In this document: positions 34,911-43,346 of the stretch, one piece after another | Numbering within the stretch: the stretch's first letter is position 1 | Layout: every line of letters starts with the position of its first letter | Source of the DNA: an uncultured Alistipes sp. | GTDB lineage: Bacteria > Bacteroidota > Bacteroidia > Bacteroidales > Rikenellaceae | Direction of reading: 5' to 3' | DNA: 64,000 nucleotides | Assembly: GCA_900769405.1 (NCBI GenBank) | Contig: CAAGGL010000024.1 | Span: 186,001-250,000 of the forward strand | Notes under the pieces: generated by a model | What the model was told of the DNA's origin: nothing | The model's input: the letters and a program-made list of their open reading frames with translations, nothing else | Database searches by the model: none | Position numbers and translations under genes: made by a program

Positions 34911-36299
34911 ATGACTTTAATTAAATCTATCTCTGGTATTCGCGGCACAATCGGCGGCGTTCAGGCTGACAACCTTACTCCGGTTGATGTTGTAAAGTAT
35001 GCAGTAGCTTACACTCGTTTCATCAAGCAAAGCAGTGGTAAAGAGCGTATTAAGATCGTTGTAGGTCGCGATGCCCGCATCTCGGGTCAGATGGTTATGA
35101 GCCTGATCGAGGGTACGCTGATCGGTTGCGGTGCCTATGTGGTTAATGTCGATTTCTGCACCACCCCCGGTGTTGAGATGGCTGTAACTTCGCATCAGGC
35201 TGATGGCGGTATTATCATCACCGCTTCGCACAACCCCAAGCAGTGGAATGCTTTGAAGTTGCTCAATGCACGTGGCGAATTTTTGACCGACGAAGATGGT
35301 AAGCAGGTGCTCGCTTTTGCCGAGGAGATCGACTATGAGTTCCCTGATATCGATCATATTGGTCGCGTAGTAGCACGCGAGAACTTCAATTTCAGACATA
35401 TCGATATGGTGCTGGGTCTGCCTTTGGTAGATGTTAAGGCTGTTGCCAAGAAGGGCTTTAAGGTCGTTGTTGATGCAGTCAATTCGGTGGGTGGTATGGC
35501 TATTCCCGAACTGCTGCGCCGTATGGGTTGCGAGGTTATCGAGCTCAACTGTAACCCCAACGGTCAGTTTGCACACAACCCCGAGCCGCTGCCCGAGAAC
35601 CTAACCGAGATTTCGCAGGTTATCGTGCGTGAGAAGGCTGATTTGGGTGTTGTTGTCGATCCCGATGTTGACCGTCTGGCACTTGTCTGCGAGAATGGCG
35701 CAATGTTTGGTGAGGAGTATACGCTGGTTTCGATTGCTGATTACGTTCTGTCGAAGGTTGGTGGTAACACCGTTTCGAACCTCAGTTCGTCGCGCGCACT
35801 GCGTGATGTAACCGCTTGGCACGGTGGTACTTACTATGCTTCGGCTGTTGGTGAGGTGAATGTTGTGGCTAAGATGAAGGAGGTTGGCGCCGTGATCGGC
35901 GGCGAGGGCAATGGCGGTGTGATCTACCCCGAGTTGCACTATGGTCGCGATGCATTGGTAGGTGTTGGTCTGTTCCTGACACACTTGGCTAATTCGGGTA
36001 AGACGATGACCGAGTTGCGTGCAACCTACCCCGCTTACTTCTCGTCGAAGAACAAGATCGAGTTGACACCTTCGATCGATGTTGATGCTGTGCTGGCTCA
36101 GATGAAGGAGCGTTACAGCCACGAGCAGGTAACCGATATCGACGGTGTGAAGGTCGATTTTGCAGATAAGTGGGTACACCTTCGCAAGTCGAATACCGAG
36201 CCTATTATCCGTATCTATGCCGAGGCTAAGTCGATGGAAGCTGCTGACGAATTGGCAGAGCAGATTATCGGCGAGATCAAAGAGATTTGCAACTTGTAA
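34911..36299 (+). CDS. glmM: Phosphoglucosamine mutase (phosphohexomutase family)
   Basis: A 462-residue alpha-D-phosphohexomutase: phosphoserine loop TASHNP (Ser106), metal-binding DPDVDRLAL, sugar-binding GGEGNGGVIYP and the C-terminal phosphate-binding SNTEPIIRIYAEA. Bacteroidota enzymes of this type are normally assigned as GlmM, making glucosamine-1-phosphate for cell-wall and LPS precursors, though the sugar loop does not rule out phosphogluco- or phosphomannomutase activity. A dipeptidase gene follows after 12 bases. Confidence 0.88.
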   Translation: MTLIKSISGIRGTIGGVQADNLTPVDVVKYAVAYTRFIKQSSGKERIKIVVGRDARISGQMVMSLIEGTLIGCGAYVVNVDFCTTPGVEMAVTSHQADGGIIITASHNPKQWNALKLLNARGEFLTDEDGKQVLAFAEEIDYEFPDIDHIGRVVARENFNFRHIDMVLGLPLVDVKAVAKKGFKVVVDAVNSVGGMAIPELLRRMGCEVIELNCNPNGQFAHNPEPLPENLTEISQVIVREKADLGVVVDPDVDRLALVCENGAMFGEEYTLVSIADYVLSKVGGNTVSNLSSSRALRDVTAWHGGTYYASAVGEVNVVAKMKEVGAVIGGEGNGGVIYPELHYGRDALVGVGLFLTHLANSGKTMTELRATYPAYFSSKNKIELTPSIDVDAVLAQMKERYSHEQVTDIDGVKVDFADKWVHLRKSNTEPIIRIYAEAKSMEAADELAEQIIGEIKEICNL

Positions 36300-36311
36300 A
36301 CTATTGATACT

Positions 36312-37679
36312 ATGATCAAAAGTAGAGATTATATCAAGCAGAATGGCGAGCGATTCGAGAGCGAGTTGTTCGACCTTTTGCGTATTCCCTCGATCAGCGC
36401 GCAGAGCTCGCATAAGGGCGATATGGTGCGCTGTGCCGAGTGGTTGGCTGCGTCGTTGTTGAAGGCTGGCGCTGACAAAGCAGAGGTAATGCCCACCGAG
36501 GGTAACCCTGTGGTTTATGCCGAGAAGATCATCGATCCGAAGGCTAAGACGGTGCTGGTTTATGGTCATTATGATGTTATGCCGGTTGATCCCGTCGAGG
36601 AGTGGAATACCGATCCGTTCGAGCCTGTAATCAAGGACGGTCGCATTTGGGCGCGTGGCGCGAATGACGATAAGGGTCAGTCGTTTATGCACGTCAAGGC
36701 TTTCGAGGCAATGGTTAATTGCGGCGAGCTGCCCTGCAACGTGAAGTTTATGCTCGAAGGCGAGGAGGAGATCGGTTCGGCAAGTCTTTACAAGTGGTGC
36801 CGTGACAATAAAAAGATGCTCAAAGCCGATGTGATTTTGGTTTCTGACACGAGCCTTATCGGTTGGGAAACTCCCTCAATCACTTGCGGTTTGCGCGGTT
36901 TATGTTATATGGAGGTTGAAGTGACGGGACCCAACAAGGATCTCCACTCGGGTCTCTATGGTGGCGCTGTTGCCAACCCCGCAAATGTGCTGACTCGTTT
37001 GGTTGCGTCGCTCATCGACGAGAACGGTCATATCACTATCCCCGGTTTCTATGACGATGTTCGCGAGCTGACTCCTGCCGAGCGTCGCGCGTTCAACAAG
37101 GCGCCTTTCTGTCTGCGCGAATATAAGAAGGCGTTGGTGATTGGCGATGTCGAGGGCGAAGATGGTTACACCACGATCGAGCGCACGGGTGTTCGTCCGT
37201 CGCTTGACGTGAATGGTATCTGGGGCGGTTACATCGAAGAAGGCACCAAGACCGTGATCCCGTCGAAGGCGTCGGCTAAGATTTCGATGCGTCTTGTTCC
37301 CGATCAGGACTATGTGAAGATCGGCAAGTTGTTCGAGAAGCACTTCAAGGCGATTGCTCCTAAGAGTGTGAAGGTTAAGGTGCGCACGCTGCACGGTGGC
37401 GCTCCCTACGTTTCGCCGACCGACCTGCCCGCATACAAGGCGGCAGCTAAGGCGTTGGAGGAGACCTTCGGCAAGAAGCCTCTGCCTTACTACTCGGGTG
37501 GTTCGATTCCGATCATCAGTGGTTTCGAGAAGATTTTGGGCTTGAAGTCGATCTTGATGGGCTTTGGTCTTGATCGTGATGCGATCCATTCGCCCAATGA
37601 GAGCTATGGATTGGATAATTTCTATCGCGGTATCGAAACTATTACGCTGTTCTATAAATATTTCGCACAGTCGAAATAA
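36312..37679 (+). CDS. M20-family dipeptidase
   Basis: A 455-residue cytosolic metallopeptidase: zinc ligands in VYGHYDVMPVDP and ARGANDDKGQ, catalytic Glu in MLEGEEEIGS, and a further ligand region near DRDAIHSPNE. The dimerisation lid domain is inserted at about residues 205-355. The pattern fits the PepV/CNDP-type dipeptidase group; specific substrates are not visible. Confidence 0.93.
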   Translation: MIKSRDYIKQNGERFESELFDLLRIPSISAQSSHKGDMVRCAEWLAASLLKAGADKAEVMPTEGNPVVYAEKIIDPKAKTVLVYGHYDVMPVDPVEEWNTDPFEPVIKDGRIWARGANDDKGQSFMHVKAFEAMVNCGELPCNVKFMLEGEEEIGSASLYKWCRDNKKMLKADVILVSDTSLIGWETPSITCGLRGLCYMEVEVTGPNKDLHSGLYGGAVANPANVLTRLVASLIDENGHITIPGFYDDVRELTPAERRAFNKAPFCLREYKKALVIGDVEGEDGYTTIERTGVRPSLDVNGIWGGYIEEGTKTVIPSKASAKISMRLVPDQDYVKIGKLFEKHFKAIAPKSVKVKVRTLHGGAPYVSPTDLPAYKAAAKALEETFGKKPLPYYSGGSIPIISGFEKILGLKSILMGFGLDRDAIHSPNESYGLDNFYRGIETITLFYKYFAQSK

Positions 37680-37694
37680 AGTAATGCTTTAAGT

Positions 37695-37743
37695 AAAACG
37701 GGCGGAGATCGGCACTACTCGACTCTCCGCCCGTTTTATTTTG
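37695..37743 (+). terminator. Terminator of glmM-dipeptidase
   Basis: Stem aaaacgggcggag pairs with ctccgcccgtttt across a 17-base loop and is followed by ATTTTG. Confidence 0.8.
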
Positions 37744-37771
37744 TGCTCGGCGGGTTAATGGTGCGCTCGCC

Positions 37772-37815
37772 AAAAAATAACGGATACGAATCAAAGTCCG
37801 TATCCGTTATTTATA
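37772..37815 (-). terminator. Terminator of the DUF2461/glyA run
   Basis: Stem aataacggatac (37777-37788) pairs with gtatccgttatt; the minus strand then has a run of T (complement of aaaaaa). It lies about 20 bases after the stop at 37832. Confidence 0.8.
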
Positions 37816-37831
37816 AAAGGAGAAAACTGAA

Positions 37832-38512
37832 TTACATCATCTCTTCGAATGCATATTGGATTGCTCGATTGACCTGTGCAATGAAGGGGTACGTTGTGCG
37901 ATAGGCTGTAAGAGTTTTGGCGATCAGCTCCGTGTCGTACAACTCCTCTTCGCTCATTGTTCGATCGAGGCAAACATCTTTCAATCTCAATAATTCGTCG
38001 TATGGCGTTCCCGTCGGGAATCCGGCAGGTGTGCGCTTCAATGACGAATAGCGACTAATCTCAAATCCTTTGGCTGCGGCAATTGCCTTCAACATCTGAT
38101 CGCCATTGTCCACGATCTCCTCGCGGATGCTTTTTAGGACGATCGGCGGGATGCAGACAGCGCCTGCGGCCAGCAGACTATGCCCGATCATTCCATCTCC
38201 CTCAGGCTCAACGTGAAAATAGTAACCGGCATAACCCGACTTTTTGCCACGAGGAGCGATGAAAGCGCTGAAATGAGTTTTGTAAGGCGACTTATCGTTC
38301 GAGAAACGAGTGTCACGATTGATGCGGAAGATGCAGTCTTTCGGTTTTAGACCGCGCACCTCCGCATCAAACGTGCCAATGCCATCGATCAACTCAGCGG
38401 TGAGTTCTTCGAATCGAGTTCGCAACACCCTATAACGCGCTCGATTAGCGTCGAACCACTGCTTATTGTTGTTCGCGGCAAGCTCTTTGAGAAATGCAAC
38501 CGTTTCTCTCAT
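37832..38512 (-). CDS. DUF2461 (TIGR02453-type) protein
   Basis: A 226-residue cytoplasmic protein with the conserved features of DUF2461: LKELAANNNKQWFDANRARY at the N terminus, IFRINRDTRFSNDKSPYKTHFSAFI and GYYFHVEP. No enzymatic role is established for the family. It lies 19 bases downstream of glyA on the same strand. Confidence 0.88.
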   Translation of the reverse strand: MRETVAFLKELAANNNKQWFDANRARYRVLRTRFEELTAELIDGIGTFDAEVRGLKPKDCIFRINRDTRFSNDKSPYKTHFSAFIAPRGKKSGYAGYYFHVEPEGDGMIGHSLLAAGAVCIPPIVLKSIREEIVDNGDQMLKAIAAAKGFEISRYSSLKRTPAGFPTGTPYDELLRLKDVCLDRTMSEEELYDTELIAKTLTAYRTTYPFIAQVNRAIQYAFEEMM

Positions 38513-38531
38513 AATTGTTTACAACGGTTAT

Positions 38532-39812
38532 TTACCAAGCGAACAAAGGATACTGCTCCATCATCTTGTTCACCTCAGCGCGAACAGCTGCGATGTTCTC
38601 CTCGTTCTCGTGATCAGCCAGCACGCGGTCGATCAACTCAACGATGTAGTCCATCTTGTCCTCCTTCAAACCACGAGTGGTGATTGCGGGAGTTCCGAAA
38701 CGCAGACCCGAAGTCTGGAAAGGCGAACGGCTGTCGAACGGTACCATATTCTTATTGGTGGTGATGTCGGCTGCAACCAGCGCCTTCTCGGCAACCTTAC
38801 CGGTCAGTTCGGGGAACTTGGTGCGCAAGTCAACCAGAATCAGGTGGTTATCAGTGCCGTCCGAAACGATCTTGTAGCCACGCTTAACGAAAGCCTCAGC
38901 CATAACGCGAGCGTTGGTCTGCACCTGACGCTGATACTCCTTGTAGCTCGGATCGAGTGCCTCGCCGAATGCAACTGCCTTAGCTGCAATGACGTGTTCC
39001 AGCGGACCGCCCTGGATACCGGGGAATACTGCCGAATTCAGGATCTGCGACATCTTCTTAACAACGCCCTTAGGAGTGGTCAGACCCCACGGATTGTCGA
39101 AGTCCTTGCCCATCAGGATGATACCGCCACGAGGACCACGCAGAGTCTTGTGTGTGGTCGAGGTCACGATGTGTGCATACTTCACGGGGTTCTCCAACAG
39201 ACCGGCAGCGATCAAACCTGCGGTGTGAGCCATATCGATCAGCAACAGAGCGCCAACCTTATCGGCGATCTCGCGCATACGCTTGTAGTCCCACTCGCGG
39301 CTGTATGCCGAAGCACCACCGACGATCAACTTCGGTTTGTGCTCCATAGCCAGAGCCTCCATTGCGTCGTAATCAACACGACCCGTAGCTTCGTCAAGCT
39401 TATAGCCGACAGCCTTGAAGTACATACCCGACATATTCACTGGCGAACCGTGCGAGAGGTGGCCACCGTGCGAGAGGTCAAGACCCATAAAGGTGTCACC
39501 GGGCTTCAATACAGCGGTGAAAACTGCCATATTTGCCTGCGCACCCGAGTGAGGCTGAACGTTAGCGTACTCGGCGCCGTACAACTCACACAGACGGTCG
39601 ATAGCCAGCTGCTCGACCTTATCCACTACTTGACAACCGCCATAGTAACGTGCTGCGGGATAGCCTTCTGCGTACTTATTTGTAAGTACCGAACCCATAG
39701 CCTCCATCACCTGGTCGCTAACGAAGTTCTCCGAGGCGATCAGCTCGATGCCGTGCATCTGACGCGAGCGTTCCTCGGCAATCAGATCGAAAATTAGAGA
39801 GTCTTTTTTCAT
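38532..39812 (-). CDS. glyA: Serine hydroxymethyltransferase
   Basis: A 426-residue PLP enzyme converting serine and tetrahydrofolate to glycine and methylene-THF. The PLP lysine is in VTSTTHKTLRGPRGG, with LIASENFVS at the N terminus and DLSHGGHLSHGSPVNMSG in the folate/substrate region. Length is normal. A short leader with a hairpin precedes it. Confidence 0.97.
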   Translation of the reverse strand: MKKDSLIFDLIAEERSRQMHGIELIASENFVSDQVMEAMGSVLTNKYAEGYPAARYYGGCQVVDKVEQLAIDRLCELYGAEYANVQPHSGAQANMAVFTAVLKPGDTFMGLDLSHGGHLSHGSPVNMSGMYFKAVGYKLDEATGRVDYDAMEALAMEHKPKLIVGGASAYSREWDYKRMREIADKVGALLLIDMAHTAGLIAAGLLENPVKYAHIVTSTTHKTLRGPRGGIILMGKDFDNPWGLTTPKGVVKKMSQILNSAVFPGIQGGPLEHVIAAKAVAFGEALDPSYKEYQRQVQTNARVMAEAFVKRGYKIVSDGTDNHLILVDLRTKFPELTGKVAEKALVAADITTNKNMVPFDSRSPFQTSGLRFGTPAITTRGLKEDKMDYIVELIDRVLADHENEENIAAVRAEVNKMMEQYPLFAW

Positions 39813-39851
39813 AAAAATATTATTGTTTAGATCATCTTTTTTGTTTCTACT

Positions 39852-39891
39852 ACTCGATTTTGCGATCGAGTCCTTTCACGTTCCAAATATA
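39852..39891 (-). promoter_or_regulatory. glyA promoter element and leader hairpin
   Basis: The minus strand reads TATATTTG at 39891-39884. The predicted leader of about 65 bases contains a perfect 7-bp hairpin, ACTCGAT/ATCGAGT (39852-39858 with 39865-39871). It is not followed by a T run on the minus strand, so it is not a terminator. The remainder of the 269-base gap to fabG is AT-rich and holds the fabG promoter. Confidence 0.45.
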
Positions 39892-40030
39892 AAACTTTTT
39901 CGCGAAAAGCCACTATATTCGCCCCTGAATTTTATTGGCAATCTTTGCACAAAATTCGATGCGGGGTGTTATAAATACCTAATCTTGGCGATAAACGACC
40001 GAACGAGTGTAGGGTTTCAAATATTTTTTG

Positions 40031-40038
40031 TATATTTG
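40031..40038 (+). promoter_or_regulatory. -7 element of fabG
   Basis: TATATTTG, an exact match to TAnnTTTG, lies 43 bases upstream of the fabG ATG. No exact -33 box was found. Confidence 0.5.
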
Positions 40039-40081
40039 TTCCGAAAAATTGGACTATTTACCATATTAAATATAAAAGAAT

Positions 40082-40828
40082 ATGAAATTACTTGAAGGTA
40101 AAGTAGCGATCGTAACCGGTGCTGCGCGTGGCATTGGTAAGGCTATCGCTATCGAGTTCGCTAAGGCGGGTGCAGATGTTGCATTCACCGATTTGGCTAT
40201 TGATGACAACGCTAAGGCTACCGAGGCCGAGATTGCTGCATTTGGTGTTAAGTGCAAGGGTTACGCTTCGAACGCAGCCAATTTCGAGGATACTCACAAT
40301 GTCGTTGCCGAAATTCACAAGGACTTTGGTCGTGTTGATGTTTTGGTTAATAATGCAGGTATTACCCGCGATGGTCTGATGATGCGAATGAGCGAACAGC
40401 AGTGGGATATGGTGCTGAATGTCAATCTGAAATCGGCATTCAACTTCATTCACGCTGTAACTCCGATTATGGCTCGTCAGAAGGGCGGTTCGATCATCAA
40501 TATGTCGTCGGTTGTAGGCGTTTCGGGTAACGCTGGTCAGTGTAACTACTCGGCTTCAAAGGCAGGTATGATCGGTCTTGCTAAGTCGATAGCTAAGGAG
40601 ATGGGCCCTCGCGGTATTCGCGCGAACGCCATCGCTCCCGGTTTCATCATTACCGAGATGACCAATGCTCTGCCCGACGAGGTTAAGGAGGGTTGGTATA
40701 AGCAGATTCCTTTGCGTCGCGGCGGTACCCCCGAGGACGTAGCAAAGGTGGCTCTGTTTTTGGCGTCGGATATGTCGTCGTACGTGAGTGGTCAGGTGAT
40801 CCACTGCTGTGGCGCGATGAATTGCTAA
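40082..40828 (+). CDS. fabG: 3-oxoacyl-[acyl-carrier-protein] reductase
   Basis: A 248-residue short-chain dehydrogenase: NADPH-binding TGAARGIGKA, NNAG, and catalytic Ser/Tyr/Lys in SSVVGVSGNAGQCNYSASKAG. The arrangement and the C-terminal SGQVIHCCGAM fit FabG, which reduces beta-ketoacyl-ACP in fatty-acid elongation. Other fab genes are not adjacent, so another SDR specificity is not excluded. Confidence 0.9.
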   Translation: MKLLEGKVAIVTGAARGIGKAIAIEFAKAGADVAFTDLAIDDNAKATEAEIAAFGVKCKGYASNAANFEDTHNVVAEIHKDFGRVDVLVNNAGITRDGLMMRMSEQQWDMVLNVNLKSAFNFIHAVTPIMARQKGGSIINMSSVVGVSGNAGQCNYSASKAGMIGLAKSIAKEMGPRGIRANAIAPGFIITEMTNALPDEVKEGWYKQIPLRRGGTPEDVAKVALFLASDMSSYVSGQVIHCCGAMNC

Positions 40829-40845
40829 TATATTGTAGCACAAAC

Positions 40846-40878
40846 GAAAAGTCCCACTTACTTCAAGTGGGACTTTTT
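40846..40878. terminator. Bidirectional terminator between fabG and the tyrosine phosphatase gene
   Basis: A 12-bp stem (aaagtcccactt with aagtgggacttt) with a 5-base loop is flanked by A and T runs, so it works in both directions between convergent genes. Confidence 0.85.
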
Positions 40879-41355
40879 CTATTTCATACACTCTGCGAAT
40901 AGGCCTTCGCAGGCATCTTCCAGCAGGTCGAGAACTATCTCGAAACCCTCGCGACCTTCGTAATATGGGTCGGGAACGTAATGCGCATCGGGGTGCGAAC
41001 GACAGAAATCGGTCATACGATCAATCTTCATAGCCGCCGCGCGATTGGGCGCAAGTCGATGCACAGACTCATAATTATAGTCATCCATCACGATTATACG
41101 ATCGAAACGGTCGAAATCCTCGACACGAATCGGTCGCGCACGGTGTGTAAGGTTATAACCTCGGTGCGACGCCGCTGCGCGCATACGCGAATCGGGCAGG
41201 TCGCCTGCGTGACCCGAATATGTGCCCGCCGAATCGATCTCGAAACAATCCGACGCTCCGCGTTTCTCGACCAGTGCTCGCATTACGCCCTCGGCAGCCG
41301 GTGAGCGGCAAATATTGCCAAGGCATACGAACAAAATACGATTTTTATCAGCCAT
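40879..41355 (-). CDS. Low-molecular-weight protein-tyrosine phosphatase
   Basis: A 158-residue phosphatase with the signature CLGNICRSP (nucleophile Cys11, Arg17) and the general-acid Asp in VPDPYYEG near residue 127. Bacterial members dephosphorylate tyrosine kinases such as Wzc that control capsule or exopolysaccharide export; no such kinase is in this window. It lies 22 bases downstream of mtgA. Confidence 0.93.
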   Translation of the reverse strand: MADKNRILFVCLGNICRSPAAEGVMRALVEKRGASDCFEIDSAGTYSGHAGDLPDSRMRAAASHRGYNLTHRARPIRVEDFDRFDRIIVMDDYNYESVHRLAPNRAAAMKIDRMTDFCRSHPDAHYVPDPYYEGREGFEIVLDLLEDACEGLFAECMK

Positions 41356-41377
41356 ATTATCAATTATTTACATTTTG

Positions 41378-42127
41378 TTACTTCTTCTGTTGCTTGCGCT
41401 TGTGAGCGGCCTTGCGCTTTTCGAGGTATTTATCGTAACGCTCGCGCGCCTCAGCTATACACTCATCATTGAACTCAATGGTTCCCATAAGTGGCATAAG
41501 TCGCTGTATCTGAGCTGCTCGCTTATTGAGATATAATGTCGGACGTGCAGGGTCGCGCTGTCGAGGGTTGGGGTATGCCGCAACGATCAAAGCTGCCTGA
41601 CGCTGAGTGAGTTTCGCGGCTGAACGACCAAAGTAGTGCTGTGCTGCCGCCTCGGCGCCATATACCCCATTACCCATCTCGATGACGTTGAGATAGACCT
41701 CCATAATGCGTTCTTTGCTCCACAAGCGCTCGATCAAGAAGGTGAAATAAACCTCGCAACCCTTTCTGATCCAAGATTTTCCGCTCCAAAGAAATACGTT
41801 CTTGGCGGTCTGTTGTGAAATGGTGCTTGCGCCGCGCTGACGCTTACCCTGCTGTCGCTCATCGAGAGCATCGTATATCGCGCCCAGATCGAATCCGCGA
41901 TGACCTAAATAGTTGTTGTCCTCCGATGCGATCGACGCACGCACGAGGTTGGGCGAGATCTGGTCGAGGGGCACCCACGTTTTGTTGATTTTTGCGCCGT
42001 CGAAGGCTCGCGAGATCATCAGCAGCGTTATCGGCGGGTTGATCCAACGATACGCCACCGTCATCGCAATGCTCAACACGAACATCGCAACCACGATTTT
42101 AGCCACCCAGCGCAATACCCTTTTCAT
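41378..42127 (-). CDS. mtgA: Monofunctional peptidoglycan glycosyltransferase MtgA
   Basis: I take the ATG at 42127, giving 249 residues with one membrane anchor (about 8-27). The GT51 motifs are present: SEDNNYLGHRGFD with catalytic Glu69, RGASTISQQTAKNVFLW, KERIMEVYLNVIEMG and AAQHYFGRSAAKLTQRQAALIVA. There is no transpeptidase domain. It polymerises lipid II into glycan strands. A TATCTTTG element on the minus strand (42149-42156) is its likely promoter. It is divergent from the DoxX gene. Confidence 0.94.
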   Translation of the reverse strand: MKRVLRWVAKIVVAMFVLSIAMTVAYRWINPPITLLMISRAFDGAKINKTWVPLDQISPNLVRASIASEDNNYLGHRGFDLGAIYDALDERQQGKRQRGASTISQQTAKNVFLWSGKSWIRKGCEVYFTFLIERLWSKERIMEVYLNVIEMGNGVYGAEAAAQHYFGRSAAKLTQRQAALIVAAYPNPRQRDPARPTLYLNKRAAQIQRLMPLMGTIEFNDECIAEARERYDKYLEKRKAAHKRKQQKK

Positions 42128-42234
42128 AATTCGATCCAAATACCTATGCAAAGATAGTGATTTAGTTTCGATTCTCGCTGTTTTGCTGGCAGGATAATTG
42201 CCCGACGCTATCTGAAACAAAACTAAAAACGGCA

Positions 42235-42678
42235 ATGTGGCGCAAAATTTTCAATCTGCTTTCGCAACTATCGACCGATCGCTGGTTCGATTCGGCTACC
42301 CTCTTTATGCGAATTTTCGTCGGGGCGATGATGCTCACGCACGGCATTGGTAAATTGCAGAATTACAATGCGATAGTCAATGCATTTCCCGATCCGCTCG
42401 GGATCAGTAGTGCGGCATCGTTCACGCTCATAACCTTAGCCGAAGTGGGTTGTTCGGTACTGATCATTATGGGGCTTTTCACGCGACTGGCGACGTTGCC
42501 ACTGATCTTCGGAATGTATGTCGCTACGTTCCTCGCCTTTCCCGACAAGTCGTTTGCCGAAGGCGAACTCTCGTTCGTCTATATGGGTATATATATAATG
42601 TTGTTGATTTCGGGCGGTGGAAAGTACGCCCTTGATGCGCTCTTCTTCCCCAATTTTCGGGTCAGGCGAGACTCCTAA
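42235..42678 (+). CDS. DoxX-family membrane protein
   Basis: A 147-residue protein with four membrane helices. LFMRIFVGAMMLTHGIGKLQNY and the later ITLAEVGCSVLIIMGLFTRLATLPLI are typical of the DoxX/YphA family, some members of which associate with redox stress systems. Specific function is unknown. Confidence 0.87.
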   Translation: MWRKIFNLLSQLSTDRWFDSATLFMRIFVGAMMLTHGIGKLQNYNAIVNAFPDPLGISSAASFTLITLAEVGCSVLIIMGLFTRLATLPLIFGMYVATFLAFPDKSFAEGELSFVYMGIYIMLLISGGGKYALDALFFPNFRVRRDS

Positions 42679-42755
42679 AAGGGGTAAATAATGGTCGCGA
42701 AAAGGCAAATAGGTCGAAAATTGGCATAAAATTCAGTCTTTTAATAATTTTTAGA

Positions 42756-42763
42756 TATCTTTG
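42756..42763 (+). promoter_or_regulatory. -7 element of the thioredoxin-like/Omp85/PEA-transferase operon
   Basis: TATCTTTG lies 43 bases upstream of the first ATG. The 128-base gap after the DoxX gene is AT-rich; no terminator hairpin was found in it. Confidence 0.5.
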
Positions 42764-42806
42764 TGCCCTCAAACCAAACACAGAAAGCATAAAGAGTATT
42801 TACGCA

Positions 42807-43343
42807 ATGAAGATTGTTATGAAACTGAAATCTATCATTCTTACTATTGCCGCCATCATAGCTGCGACGACCGCCTTCGCGCAACCGCTCGAACAACCGC
42901 GCAAAGTGGAGAACCTCAATCTAACAGACTTGAAAAATCAACCCGCACAAATTCCTCACTGGGGCGAGTATAATCTGTTGATCTTCTATGCCGATCCCGA
43001 CCACCCCACCCAGTGCTCGGATTTCTGCCAGGATATGGAGGATAACCACCGCGCAGCAGGAGATAATATCTATGGTTTAGGTATTGTGAATCTGAAAGAT
43101 GCGCCGCTGTTGCCCAATGCTATCGTGCGCAAAATTGCCTATAATCGTACCAAGAAGAACAAGGCCGTTATTTTGGCTGATCCCGATCGTACGGTATCGA
43201 CCGAGTGGGGTCTGGGCGAGTGCAATAATAAGTTTACGCTGATCCTGATTTCGAAAGAGGGCGAGCTGATCTACTATCACAAGGGCGAATTCTCCGAAAA
43301 GGACGAGGCAGAGTTCTACCGCACCATCGAACCTTATCGTTAA
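42807..43343 (+). CDS. Periplasmic thioredoxin-fold protein (YtfJ-like)
   Basis: A 178-residue protein with a signal peptide ending TAFAQ (an internal ATG at 42819 is an alternative start). The mature part reads as a thioredoxin/peroxiredoxin-like fold: WGEYNLLIFYADPDHPTQ, KNKAVILADPDRTVSTEWGLG, FTLILISKEGELIYYHKGEF. The redox CXXC is absent; the cysteines present are CSDFC and one in ECNN. This resembles YtfJ-type proteins, of unknown function. The Omp85-like gene starts 3 bases downstream. Confidence 0.6.
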   Translation: MKIVMKLKSIILTIAAIIAATTAFAQPLEQPRKVENLNLTDLKNQPAQIPHWGEYNLLIFYADPDHPTQCSDFCQDMEDNHRAAGDNIYGLGIVNLKDAPLLPNAIVRKIAYNRTKKNKAVILADPDRTVSTEWGLGECNNKFTLILISKEGELIYYHKGEFSEKDEAEFYRTIEPYR

Positions 43344-43346
43344 TTG

